Shown here in pieces: positions 1 through 8,902 of a stretch of DNA of 64,000 nucleotides. The position numbers were made by a program, and so were the translations under genes. Within the stretch, counting starts at the first letter, position 1; each line of letters opens with the position of its first letter. The stretch comes from UBA10349 sp003485905 (GTDB lineage: Bacteria > Pseudomonadota > Gammaproteobacteria > Arenicellales > Arenicellaceae), in contig CALSLL010000003.1 of assembly GCA_943787185.1 (NCBI GenBank), positions 186,001-250,000 on the forward strand, written 5' to 3'. The notes below the pieces were generated by a model. That model was given only the letters and a program-made list of their open reading frames with translations. It had not been told where the DNA came from and did not search any database.

Positions 1-1
1 G

Positions 2-2083
2 ATGTGCGACGAGCTCGACATTGCCTACGATAAGACTGATCTCGTTATGGGCAGCACAGATACAACACCCGACCAAGGTGGCTCAGGCGGCTCAGATGGC
101 GTAGAGCGCGACGGTTGGCCAATGCGAAGAGTTGCAGCTGAAGCAAGGCGCGTGCTGCTCAGGCTGGCATCCGAGCATCTCAGTATTCCTGTTACCGATC
201 TTACGGCTAACAATGCGGTTATCTCCAGCAAAAGCGATGCATCAAAATCAGTTACTTACGCTGAACTGATTGGTGGAAGAACATTCGACGTTTCGCTCAA
301 AGGAGAAAATGTTAATGCAACAACCGGGGAAGCAAACGTCAAATCCGTTAGCGAGCTCAACGTTATAGGTCAATCCATACAACGCTATGACATTCCTGCA
401 AAGGTGGATGGGTCGTTGACATGGGCAGTGGATGTAAAGCTGCCCGGCATGGTTCATGCACGAAACATAAGGCCGACACTCGCGGGTGCGACACTAGGCA
501 GTATCGATGAATCATCAGTCTCAGATACTCCAGGTTTTATCCGCATTGTAAGCCGCGGCAATTACGTAGCCGTGGTCTGCGAGCGAGAAGAACAAGCCAT
601 TATCGCTGCTCGCCTATTGAAAGTTGATTGGCAGGCGCCTTCCGAATCAGCATTTCCAGCATCAGAAAATTTATTTGACTACATGCGGAACGCAGCAATT
701 GCAGCAAACAGCGTTTCAGATGTTACGGGTGAACCTGATTCAGCGCTCGGAGCTGCCGAACAGGTTATTGAGGCGGAGTATCAGGTCCCATTTCAGGGAC
801 ATACAGCCATTGGACCTGCGCATGCTCTAGCCGACCCGTCCGACGGACAAATGACCATCTACTCCAATGACATGAAGTCCTATGGCCTGCGCAGGGGAGT
901 TGCGAAGTTTCTCAGCATACCCGAAGAACAGGTTCGGGTTGTTTACATGGATGGACCTCAAGTATATGGCCGTACCGCAGCCGACGATGCCGGTTTTGAA
1001 GCTGCATTCTTAGCCAATGAGCTTGGACGACCAGTCCGCATACAATGGATGCGAGATGAGGAGACAGCATGGGACACCAAGGGTCCTGCTTACACTTTCA
1101 AGCTGCGAGGGGGTCTTGATGCGCAAGGGAAAGTTGTGGCTCTCGATTATGCCGCACGTTCCGCAGACTTCAATCATCTTGGGTATAATCAGGCAGACAC
1201 AGTACTAATTGCTCAACTAATGGGCATACGCCCGGCCAAACCCGCTGAGGGTCGTGCTGTAACACCCTCTATCAAATACTCTATCCCAAACCAACGCATG
1301 ACTGCCGACGTGGTTAGCCTCCCTTTGATCTGGGAGACGCCACTTCGCACGGGTAATCTGCGGGATCCGAATGGGCCGCAAGTAACATTTGCATTTGAAT
1401 CATTCATTGACGAGTTAGCCAGTGCAACAAACGCTGACCCAGTTCAGTTTCGGCTCGATCTATTAAGCGCCAGTGATGAGGATGACCTGCTAAGGAAGGC
1501 CCGATCCATCGCCACCTTGAATGCCGCGGCTGAAAGGTTCGGTTGGGATACCCGACCTTCTCCGAAACCAAGCACGTCAGAATTGGATAGCCCGGTCGTC
1601 ACTGGGCGCGGACTCGGCTACACCTACCGTAACGGCACAGTTGTGGCGTTAATTGCTGAGGTCGAAGTAAACCGGACTACTGGCCACGTCTGGGTCAAGC
1701 GCATGGTCTGCGGTCATGACTGTGGGCTGGTAATAAACCCTGCCGGGCTCAGTCATACTGTAGAGTGCGGAATATTACATGGGGTAAGCAGAGCGCTATG
1801 GGAAGAAGTTCAATTCGATACCGAGAAAGTCAAAAGTGTTGATTGGGTATCATATCCTAGCCTTCGACATTCTGACACTCCGGAATCAATCGAAATCGTT
1901 CAGGTCAACGGCGACCCAAACCCTAACCGCGATGATCTCCCCCACTATGGTGCTGGTGAAGCGAGTCATAAGCCAGTTATCGCTGCAGTAGCGAACGCAA
2001 TTTTTGATGCAACTGGCATACGCCTGCGTCAACCGCCTTTTCGTAAGGAACGGGTTCTTGAGGCGCTCCAAACAAAAACTTAA
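2..2083 (+). CDS. Xanthine dehydrogenase-family molybdopterin-binding large subunit, 5' truncated by window edge
   Basis: Large catalytic subunit of a molybdenum hydroxylase, closest in look to the isoquinoline 1-oxidoreductase beta subunit (IorB) branch. The first visible residues already lie inside the family's 'TTPDQGGSGGSDG' segment, so the real start is upstream of the window. A hammerhead domain begins around 'YDIPAKVDGS' (about residue 130). The Mo-cofactor domain follows, and near the C-terminus 'HYGAGEASHK' carries the glutamate that acts as base in this family. The enzyme hydroxylates aromatic or aldehyde substrates and normally needs an FeS partner (IorA-like) and cytochrome or FAD electron acceptors, none of which is visible; they may lie upstream. 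The substrate cannot be told. The family call is firm; the start is not in the window. Confidence 0.9.
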   Translation: MCDELDIAYDKTDLVMGSTDTTPDQGGSGGSDGVERDGWPMRRVAAEARRVLLRLASEHLSIPVTDLTANNAVISSKSDASKSVTYAELIGGRTFDVSLKGENVNATTGEANVKSVSELNVIGQSIQRYDIPAKVDGSLTWAVDVKLPGMVHARNIRPTLAGATLGSIDESSVSDTPGFIRIVSRGNYVAVVCEREEQAIIAARLLKVDWQAPSESAFPASENLFDYMRNAAIAANSVSDVTGEPDSALGAAEQVIEAEYQVPFQGHTAIGPAHALADPSDGQMTIYSNDMKSYGLRRGVAKFLSIPEEQVRVVYMDGPQVYGRTAADDAGFEAAFLANELGRPVRIQWMRDEETAWDTKGPAYTFKLRGGLDAQGKVVALDYAARSADFNHLGYNQADTVLIAQLMGIRPAKPAEGRAVTPSIKYSIPNQRMTADVVSLPLIWETPLRTGNLRDPNGPQVTFAFESFIDELASATNADPVQFRLDLLSASDEDDLLRKARSIATLNAAAERFGWDTRPSPKPSTSELDSPVVTGRGLGYTYRNGTVVALIAEVEVNRTTGHVWVKRMVCGHDCGLVINPAGLSHTVECGILHGVSRALWEEVQFDTEKVKSVDWVSYPSLRHSDTPESIEIVQVNGDPNPNRDDLPHYGAGEASHKPVIAAVANAIFDATGIRLRQPPFRKERVLEALQTKT

Positions 2084-2201
2084 TGGGGATTGTGGTGTGT
2101 TAATCAGATTTGAGACACACTCACAGCTCACACCTTCGAAGTTTTAGCCGTAAAAATAGGAAATTCGCGCCGGTTACTTTCTAGTTCCCTGGTCTGCGAT
2201 C

Positions 2202-3059
2202 CTATATAACTGCGTTTGGCGCACCCGCTACGAACGTAAATACTTGCTCTGTCACTGGCAAACTGTAAAGAAAACCTGCGAGATCATCCGGCTCGTCATT
2301 TGCCGAAATCTGTTCGAAATAACGACCTTTGCAGCGAACCTCTAATTCATCGCCAGCGAAGGGGAATGGAAAAACCTCATACTTCCCATCACCTATAGGG
2401 CGCACTGTCACAGTAGCATCCGCCTCTACTGAAATCGGTATATGAACAAATTGCTCCTCCATACGCTGACTTTCATGACGTAGATTAAAATACAGTGCCA
2501 AAGTATCGAAAAATTGAAGCAACTTGTAGTTGCGCATCAATGATTTTTCCTCTACCCAACTAGCGGTCTCAGGAGATGCAGCTAATTCACTCTTTAGCCG
2601 CTGCTGACGGGCAATTTCATCATCCAACAAACCGGTTACAAACTGTTCGTTCTCCGGCGGAATTGGAACTGATTTACCACCTCCCAAAACTGTAAACTCG
2701 GACACTCCGTAGCGTTCGTTATAAAGCCCCCAGCTATGCATGCTCGACAACAAGCCGCAATATGGGTGTTCGGCCTGATTGAAATCAGGCGAACGACGGC
2801 TGGTATCCAAGACACTAGGTACAGGTCCAGTACCAAGACCACAAGGGAACCCGCTTTCAGCATGTAGTACAGGGTTTGCATCCGTTTCATCCCAGCCTCG
2901 ATCATGATGGACAACCGTGTAGATAAATTCCTCATAGGGCTCTGGACGTTCAAACGCATCATTCCCAAAAGCGTTGATAAATTGCTCACAAAGCTCAAGG
3001 TGCTCCACCATAGTGGACACGAAACGTTTTTCACCGGCTGGTGCCGCCTGGATGATCAT
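2202..3059 (-). CDS. DUF3891 family protein
   Basis: 285-residue cytoplasmic protein without signal peptide or membrane segments. It shows the DUF3891 hallmarks: an N-terminal helical region with 'VVHHDRGWDE' (about residue 50), a 'SMHSWGLY' segment (about residue 107), and a mixed C-terminal region. The His/Asp-rich motifs look like metal ligands of an HD-like fold, but no reaction is known for the family. It is transcribed towards the molybdenum hydroxylase gene with about 120 bp between the stops. Whether it belongs to the same pathway is unknown. Confidence 0.75.
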   Translation of the reverse strand: MIIQAAPAGEKRFVSTMVEHLELCEQFINAFGNDAFERPEPYEEFIYTVVHHDRGWDETDANPVLHAESGFPCGLGTGPVPSVLDTSRRSPDFNQAEHPYCGLLSSMHSWGLYNERYGVSEFTVLGGGKSVPIPPENEQFVTGLLDDEIARQQRLKSELAASPETASWVEEKSLMRNYKLLQFFDTLALYFNLRHESQRMEEQFVHIPISVEADATVTVRPIGDGKYEVFPFPFAGDELEVRCKGRYFEQISANDEPDDLAGFLYSLPVTEQVFTFVAGAPNAVI

Positions 3060-3330
3060 GTATTTACTCCTGGATTTGAAACAATCATAGTGAAACTAAT
3101 GTTTTGTAAAATCAGACAATACTCAACTGCAGCCCTCTTACTTAACCATCTAAATTAGACAAAAAAATACAAACATTGAGTCACGACCTTCATTATATTG
3201 CTTTTTATTATGAAGTTACGCAAGTAAGGAAAGTATGCAGCTGATGCTCTAGTCACGCGGCACATACCTCGTCGCCCGCAATAGTAGTATCGGAATACCC
3301 AATACTCTCATATTGAGTTAAGCCGATAAA

Positions 3331-4593
3331 TTAGGGCATCTCGGCCACTTGCTTCAGTAACTCTCCCTTTGGGCTACCCGCGGGTACAAACCGCTGCATA
3401 CGGAACGAATCAACCTCACCAGTATAAATATTCCCCTGAGAATCGACCGAGAGCATATGTAGACCGAAGAACTGGCCGCTGTTCTCGCCCATACTTCCTA
3501 TTTGTCCAACAACACGACCATCCGCACGGTCAAGAAACCAGATTCTGCTGTTCATGCGATCTGAAATATAAAGATATCGCTGTTCCGGGTCAGGAGAAAA
3601 TGCAACCCCTCCGGTAGATCCACCTCCACCCGTACTCGGCGCGAGAATAAACTCATTCAGAAATTCGCCATTTTTGTCAGTAACATGAATACGATTAGCC
3701 AATCGATCCGCTGCGTACACCAATCCGTCATGTGAAATATTAACCGTCAAATGCCCGGCGAAATCCTTGGGCATTGGGCCATTCGGTGCATACGCATGAT
3801 CAACATCATCGATACTAATGTCCGCAAGTGGTTTACCATAAGCGCCCCACCCGCGCTTAAATTCGAACGTATCCAGATCGAAAAAGAGAACGCGCCCGCC
3901 TAGATAGTTATCTGCCACCAGCAATTCGTCGCTCTCTTCCAAAACTCGAATCTCTTCTATCCCACCTACAATCATCTTTGTTTCAGGCGGATACATTTTA
4001 CGAAACTCAGTCTGAGCAGCTAGTTTAGCGGTCAATTCAGCGGAAGACACAGGGCTGGACGGCATAAACACGTTAGCGTGCTCAAGCGTTCCTTTTCCTG
4101 GTATCCTTTCTACTGGGTCAACAAGCCCAACTCGTCCACCATTCTCTCTTTCTGGCGTCCGCATGAGTTCTGCAACCAACTCGCCGTTGCGCGAATCGTA
4201 CTTGCGAACGGTATCTTGCCCAATGTACACGAACCCATCATCGTCAACATCCATACCGTGCCCCTGCGGAGCATCAAAGTAACTAATTACCTCGCCAGCC
4301 TTATCGAATTGAATTACCGAGGGGGGCCGCACACAGCAAAGTGAAATTGGTGGTTCGAGCTCGGCTAGCAGCTCCATATCAGAAAGATCGTCAGGCCGGT
4401 TTAAAACCCACACATTATCGTTTTGATCAACGGTCAGGCCAGAGATACCACCAAGCTTCCAGTTGTTCGGCAACGGGTTCGGCCACGAGGGATCTACCAA
4501 AAAGTTGGGTGCAGTTTGCGCAAACACACCACTGTTTATGAACAAGATCGCTCCCAGAATCGCTGGCAGTCGAATTAGATTTACAAGTTTCAA
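3331..4593 (-). CDS. Exported NHL-repeat beta-propeller protein
   Basis: 420 residues with a signal peptide ending at 'SGVFAQ'. The rest consists of NHL/SMP-30-like propeller blades, seen as repeated 'G..VD..D.VWV', 'VYIGQDTVRKYD', 'YISDRMNSRIWFLD' and 'GNIYTGEV' strands. It resembles the non-catalytic side of peptidyl-alpha-hydroxyglycine lyase-like proteins, so the role may be lyase-like or a binding scaffold in the periplasm. Translation probably starts at a TTG (4593) only 17 bp after the stop of the upstream FAH-fold gene, and no ATG is available before the signal peptide. It is the last gene of a likely operon with the FAH-fold and metallo-beta-lactamase-fold genes. Confidence 0.8.
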   Translation of the reverse strand: MKLVNLIRLPAILGAILFINSGVFAQTAPNFLVDPSWPNPLPNNWKLGGISGLTVDQNDNVWVLNRPDDLSDMELLAELEPPISLCCVRPPSVIQFDKAGEVISYFDAPQGHGMDVDDDGFVYIGQDTVRKYDSRNGELVAELMRTPERENGGRVGLVDPVERIPGKGTLEHANVFMPSSPVSSAELTAKLAAQTEFRKMYPPETKMIVGGIEEIRVLEESDELLVADNYLGGRVLFFDLDTFEFKRGWGAYGKPLADISIDDVDHAYAPNGPMPKDFAGHLTVNISHDGLVYAADRLANRIHVTDKNGEFLNEFILAPSTGGGGSTGGVAFSPDPEQRYLYISDRMNSRIWFLDRADGRVVGQIGSMGENSGQFFGLHMLSVDSQGNIYTGEVDSFRMQRFVPAGSPKGELLKQVAEMP

Positions 4594-4610
4594 CCTATTT
4601 CGGGAGACGA

Positions 4611-5672
4611 CTAGTTGCTGCCAGAAGCAACCACAGGGTTAGTCAGCGTTCCTATCCCTTCAATCGTACATACCGCAACATCACCATCTTTCATATAAAT
4701 AGGGTTTTCGCGGGCCATACCCACTCCAGATGGGCTACCCATCGCAAACACATCGCCTACTCTTAAAGTCAGAATATTGGATATATAGCTCAGCATGTCA
4801 TAGCTATCATGCGTCATATAACCTGTATTCGAATCTTGCATCACCGTGCCACTTAAAATAAGCGTTTGCTTTAGCGCATGAGGATCGGCAATAAACTCTT
4901 TCGGAACAATAAATGGGCCCAATGGTCCAAAAGTGTCGTGATTTTTCTGCAAGAACCAGTCAGACCCCATACGCTTATCATCACGACCGCCACGATCTGA
5001 CACATCATGCTCTAAGGTGTATCCAAAAATGTAATCGGAGGCATCCCCCGGAGCTACCCTGCTAGCAGGGCGACCAACCACAGCAGCAAGTTCACATTCC
5101 CAATCAAGGTCATTCCGTTTCGGGGGAATCACAATAGATTCACCATCCGCAATTACTGTACTGGATGATTTCAGGAATATGTACGGATTTTGACGCTCAT
5201 CACCCTCTGTACGCTCCCAAATCCCCGGTATTGGGTTTGGTACGGGCGCAGATTTAGGGGTTAATGAATCTCTAACCGTGGACATTTCTGCAGCGTGCGC
5301 AGAATAGTTTGCCGCTGCGTTATAGATAATACCCGGCATAATCGGAGGTAGTGTCTTAACTTCTATCAGAGCTTTAACATATGACGGTTGTGTATCGCCT
5401 TCAAAAACAGCAGCCACTATCTCACCCAGTCTTGCTCGAATCCGGTCATAATGTTCAATGATTCCATACATATCCGCAGGCATGTCAACCTTGTTACCAC
5501 TTACAGCATCATTTGCTATGCCGAGATTTACGACCAAAGAATCATCCAAAACCAGGCCGACATAAATTCCGTTATCTTCAAAAGTTCCTAATTTAAATGC
5601 TTGATCATCTTGGGCTATAGTCTGTGAGGTTCCTGTTATTAGTAGAACCAAAACGAAAAATATACATCTCAT
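4611..5672 (-). CDS. Exported fumarylacetoacetate hydrolase-fold protein
   Basis: The FAH C-terminal fold is clear: metal-site acidic residues in 'DWECELAAVVGR', then 'YTLEHDVSDRG', and a nucleophile-elbow-like 'GSPSGVGMA' where the family usually has GTPxGVG. The family cleaves C-C bonds or decarboxylates oxo-acids in aromatic catabolism and is normally cytoplasmic. Here a hydrophobic signal peptide precedes 'TIAQDDQ', which puts the protein in the periplasm. An in-frame ATG seven codons upstream exists, but the ATG at 5672 has GGGAGA six bases before it and is the better start (353 residues). It sits between the metallo-beta-lactamase and NHL genes, all on the same strand. Confidence 0.85.
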   Translation of the reverse strand: MRCIFFVLVLLITGTSQTIAQDDQAFKLGTFEDNGIYVGLVLDDSLVVNLGIANDAVSGNKVDMPADMYGIIEHYDRIRARLGEIVAAVFEGDTQPSYVKALIEVKTLPPIMPGIIYNAAANYSAHAAEMSTVRDSLTPKSAPVPNPIPGIWERTEGDERQNPYIFLKSSSTVIADGESIVIPPKRNDLDWECELAAVVGRPASRVAPGDASDYIFGYTLEHDVSDRGGRDDKRMGSDWFLQKNHDTFGPLGPFIVPKEFIADPHALKQTLILSGTVMQDSNTGYMTHDSYDMLSYISNILTLRVGDVFAMGSPSGVGMARENPIYMKDGDVAVCTIEGIGTLTNPVVASGSN

Positions 5673-5786
5673 ATGTTGTCTCCCGGTATTCATGAATTTG
5701 TTATTAGCGTGGTTGTTTAGTTATTCTGTTAGTGACGGTAGTCGCGACCTTCGCGCAAAAATACTCGTTTATTGCTTCTTCCAATA

Positions 5787-6794
5787 TCAGCCGCCATTTG
5801 GTGTATCTCCTGCTCGCATTATCGTAACTTCGTCGCCAATGGTAATTACATCCATGTCTTTCCCAACCAGTAAAGCGCCGGTCCATTCCGCCTCCCGTGT
5901 GTCTCGCGTAAGCTGCTGCTCTATTCCGTGTAAAATATGCGAATAAACCGCCAGTTTAGGGGCCACCCGATTAAAAACCTGAGCTGCTTCTACCCTGGTT
6001 GTATGGTGTCCTGCGTTTTCACTTTCGGTTACCTCATGGATCAACACGTCAACACCTTCTGAGTGCTTGATCAAATTCTCCGAAAACCTAGTGTCACCAG
6101 AAATAACAACTGAACGGTCGTTATAGTCGACACGAAACCCCAAGGCAGGAAATTGATCGTGCATATCGGGATTCGCCGGAGGCGTGTGATCAACATCAAA
6201 TGCAGTAACCGTAATCCCACCCTGCTGATAAACGACACCTTGCTGAATATCTTTACCAATAAGCGCTAACGGCGCCGAAGGCCTAGCGCTATAGCGAAAA
6301 CTATACTCAAAAGCAGCCTCAATATGCTCTGCCATTTCCTTGGTTCCGGTGGGGCCAAAGACCTGCATTGGAGCAGTTCTTAACCTTGTTCTGGCAGCCG
6401 TAGCCCACAAATCTGGCAACCCTATATTATGATCACTATGTAGATGAGTAAGATATAACTTGTCAACTTTCTGAAAATTGGCCTTGCCAATACTGGCTAT
6501 CTGTTCGGCAGCTCCGCGTCCAGCATCAAACAAAAATGCTACATCTTCTATCTCTACTAATGTCGAATAATTAATGCCCAATGCATCCTTGCCTCGTTCG
6601 CCAGCATGCGGGCCGCCGCCAACACCCAGCAAAGTGACCTGGATCAGACCCTCACCGATAACTCTTGCATCAACTTGGGTAGCGCGAACAGATCCCTCTT
6701 GAGCATGAACCGGGATAGCTATAGCTATCGTCAATAGCCCGCCAATTACGCTCATCCTAAATCGCTTTATATGAAAGCACATAGTATTTTTCAT
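5787..6794 (-). CDS. Exported metallo-beta-lactamase-fold hydrolase
   Basis: 335 residues with a signal peptide cleaved near 'PVHAQEG'. The HxHxDH zinc motif is intact ('LTHLHSDHNIG', about residue 115), and the further ligands are visible in 'FDVDHTPP', 'VISGDTRFS' and 'VYSHILHG'. The layout follows the RNase Z/arylsulfatase-like branch of the fold, but the export signal argues for a periplasmic hydrolase of small esters or lactones. It is the first gene of the likely operon with the FAH-fold and NHL genes; an intergenic gap of about 110 bp precedes the FAH gene. Substrate unknown. Confidence 0.85.
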   Translation of the reverse strand: MKNTMCFHIKRFRMSVIGGLLTIAIAIPVHAQEGSVRATQVDARVIGEGLIQVTLLGVGGGPHAGERGKDALGINYSTLVEIEDVAFLFDAGRGAAEQIASIGKANFQKVDKLYLTHLHSDHNIGLPDLWATAARTRLRTAPMQVFGPTGTKEMAEHIEAAFEYSFRYSARPSAPLALIGKDIQQGVVYQQGGITVTAFDVDHTPPANPDMHDQFPALGFRVDYNDRSVVISGDTRFSENLIKHSEGVDVLIHEVTESENAGHHTTRVEAAQVFNRVAPKLAVYSHILHGIEQQLTRDTREAEWTGALLVGKDMDVITIGDEVTIMRAGDTPNGG

Positions 6795-7010
6795 GTCGAA
6801 ATCGTTAGAAAAAAAGTGGAATTAGCTTGATTCGTCAAATAGTAGCAACCAACTGGGTCCAACACCATTAGTCCAAGAGGGCTGACACTATCTGTTACAC
6901 ATCGGCTCTAACATAGCTCTAGATTCAAGCTGTCTATTTCTCCACCAAAAATTCATATTCTGAACGAAGTATTTGGCTACTATTGTCACTTACAAGCAGG
7001 AGATCGAATA

Positions 7011-7556
7011 ATGAAAACTGAATATCAAAAAGGTCTATACACAACGCCGGCAATTGTTAACAGGTGGACAACAAAAGTTTGTGCCGGTCTGGTCATAATC
7101 GTTCTGTTAGTAACCTCCTCAACTGTGTTTGCACATCATTCCTGGGGAGCCATTTACAACGAAGGTGAACCGGTGAGTATTACTGCTGTAATTACAAGCA
7201 CCCCATATCGAAACCCCCACGATAGAGTCGATGCCACGATTACTAATGAAGCTGGCGAAACTGAGGAATGGAAGATTGAATGGCGTGGCCGACGCGGTGC
7301 AGGCGGCAGAGGCCGTGGAGAAGACGGTAGAGGCCGTCAGGTAGTGGAATATGATTTAAATATCGGCGACGAAGTTACTATTGAAGGCGTAACCGCTCGC
7401 GACCCTAATCGCCTGACCATCCAGATGACTAAGCTTACACGTATTTCAGATGGCATGACCATCGAAGCATCACTTGGCCGTGAAAGAAATGGTGCAGACC
7501 GTGGTGAGGGACGTCGCGAAGGCCGAGGCAATAGGCGCAATCAAGTCGTCAATTGA
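7011..7556 (+). CDS. DUF6152-like secreted protein with Arg/Gly-rich insert
   Basis: 181 residues. The signal peptide ends at 'STVFA' and the mature chain would begin 'HHSWGAIYNEG'. The (N/H)PH motif of the family is present ('YRNPHDR', His 29 of the mature chain). An unusual Arg/Gly-rich stretch (about residues 88-108, 'RGRRGAGGRGRGEDGRGR') sits mid-domain and a second lies at the C-terminus ('EGRREGRGNRR'); the other five members lack these. AGGAG lies shortly upstream of the ATG. It is divergent from the metallo-beta-lactamase operon (216 bp between starts). Function unknown; a metal-binding periplasmic role is inferred from the histidines. Confidence 0.75.
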   Translation: MKTEYQKGLYTTPAIVNRWTTKVCAGLVIIVLLVTSSTVFAHHSWGAIYNEGEPVSITAVITSTPYRNPHDRVDATITNEAGETEEWKIEWRGRRGAGGRGRGEDGRGRQVVEYDLNIGDEVTIEGVTARDPNRLTIQMTKLTRISDGMTIEASLGRERNGADRGEGRREGRGNRRNQVVN

Positions 7557-7608
7557 CGACTCGAACCCACGCTACTATCGTCATCAAACCAGGAGCAAAT
7601 ACAATTTC

Positions 7609-8343
7609 TCAGTTCGCTTCATAATTTAGAACTTCTTCCTCAAATGGCACAAAGTTCACATTGTCCATGCAGGAAAATTCCTCAATATCCCAACCTACTC
7701 TTCGGTATCGTCTTTGGCCTGTCCAAGATTCGGTAAATGCGATCGGGTCTTCAATTAAAATATCGATGAGTAAGTTACCCTCATCATCTAAATGAATTCT
7801 TTCTTCAACTCGTAATTGATCACTATGCGGCACCCCTTCTCGATCAATCCAAGTTTTGTCATTAAAATTAACGGTCTCTACAACAAGTGTTTTGCCTTCC
7901 CAATGCCCCGTCGAGTCACCCATCCACATAGGCGCAAGATCCGTTCTATGCTCTCGCCCATCAGTATAGATCTGTCTTACAACATGATCATATTCAAATA
8001 ACATCAAAACCCTGCCCTCAGAGTGAATAATCTCCATAGGGAATGGATGCATATAAATTCTAGGTGTACCAGGTCTGAAACATTCGTAAACAGGATCGTT
8101 TGTTTCCAGAACGGGGACGCTTCTGCTGCCAAAAGTTGGCTTGGCCTGATCATACCGTGCTTGCCCCCACGGGGTCATGGGAGGTGGATCCGCTCTAAGC
8201 GCAGAATTCTGGAAACCACGGTTTTCCTCTGGGGGATTATTCGTCCAGACACCGGAAAAATCATCGCCTGCTTGGGCAAATACGTTATTACATAAAGAAA
8301 TAACCAAAATTATGACTAATGCTACTAGCTGTTTATACATCAT
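7609..8343 (-). CDS. Secreted protein of the two-cysteine partner family (stand-alone)
   Basis: 244 residues with a signal peptide (cleavage after 'NVFA'). The mature domain starts with 'DDFSGVWTNN' and carries the marks shared by five proteins in this window: 'YECFRPGTPR' with the first cysteine, 'STGHWEGKTLVVETVNF', 'ERIHLDDEGNLL', 'DPIAFTESW' and a second cysteine near the end ('FSCMDNV'). The two cysteines could form a disulfide in the periplasm. The small beta-rich layout resembles a lipocalin-like barrel; this is inference. It lies directly downstream of a DUF6152-like gene on the same strand (25 bp gap). GGGG precedes the ATG. Confidence 0.7.
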   Translation of the reverse strand: MMYKQLVALVIILVISLCNNVFAQAGDDFSGVWTNNPPEENRGFQNSALRADPPPMTPWGQARYDQAKPTFGSRSVPVLETNDPVYECFRPGTPRIYMHPFPMEIIHSEGRVLMLFEYDHVVRQIYTDGREHRTDLAPMWMGDSTGHWEGKTLVVETVNFNDKTWIDREGVPHSDQLRVEERIHLDDEGNLLIDILIEDPIAFTESWTGQRRYRRVGWDIEEFSCMDNVNFVPFEEEVLNYEAN

Positions 8344-8368
8344 AGAACCCCAATAATTAAGTCAACAA

Positions 8369-8764
8369 TCAATCCCCACCGACTAAAACCACACCATTTG
8401 AATCAATAACCTTCCTTAGTCTTAATGAAGGTGCACCACTCCTTGCAGGATTTCCTGAAAGCGTTATCTCATCGCCTGTCTGTAAAATATCTTTGCTCCA
8501 ACTGGTAGTAGATCCTCGTTCCATTCGGGCCAATCGATTAGGGCTTGTTAACTCGCCAGACCATTCAACTACCCCGCCACTTTCATCTTCAACCTCTATA
8601 TAAATTAATACGTGCGGATTAATAAAATGAAACTTTGATACCTTTCCGGTAACCGTTTTTGACAAACTACCATCGTATGCAGCCCCACCATGATGAGCCG
8701 TAGCTTGAATCGAAAAGCACAACAAACTCGCCAATATAGCGGTATTAAACGTCAATCTAAACAT
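8369..8764 (-). CDS. DUF6152-like secreted protein
   Basis: 131 residues. The signal peptide ends 'IQATA' and the mature chain begins 'HHGGAAYDGS'; 'FINPHVLIY' puts the second motif at mature residue 28. The rest is a small beta domain ending 'LRKVIDSNGVVLVGGD'. GGGAGG lies seven bases before the ATG. It is upstream of, and probably cotranscribed with, the two-cysteine partner gene. Family recognised, function not known. Confidence 0.75.
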   Translation of the reverse strand: MFRLTFNTAILASLLCFSIQATAHHGGAAYDGSLSKTVTGKVSKFHFINPHVLIYIEVEDESGGVVEWSGELTSPNRLARMERGSTTSWSKDILQTGDEITLSGNPARSGAPSLRLRKVIDSNGVVLVGGD

Positions 8765-8902
8765 AAAATTCCTCCCGAAAACTTAGGTGTAACTATCTTA
8801 CAACATCGCAACCTCAGAATAGAACATCGGAGCTGCATTAATTATGAGTCTAGCAATCACCTAGATTTATAGGAATCAAGCTACACAGGAACCCTTTAAT
8901 AT

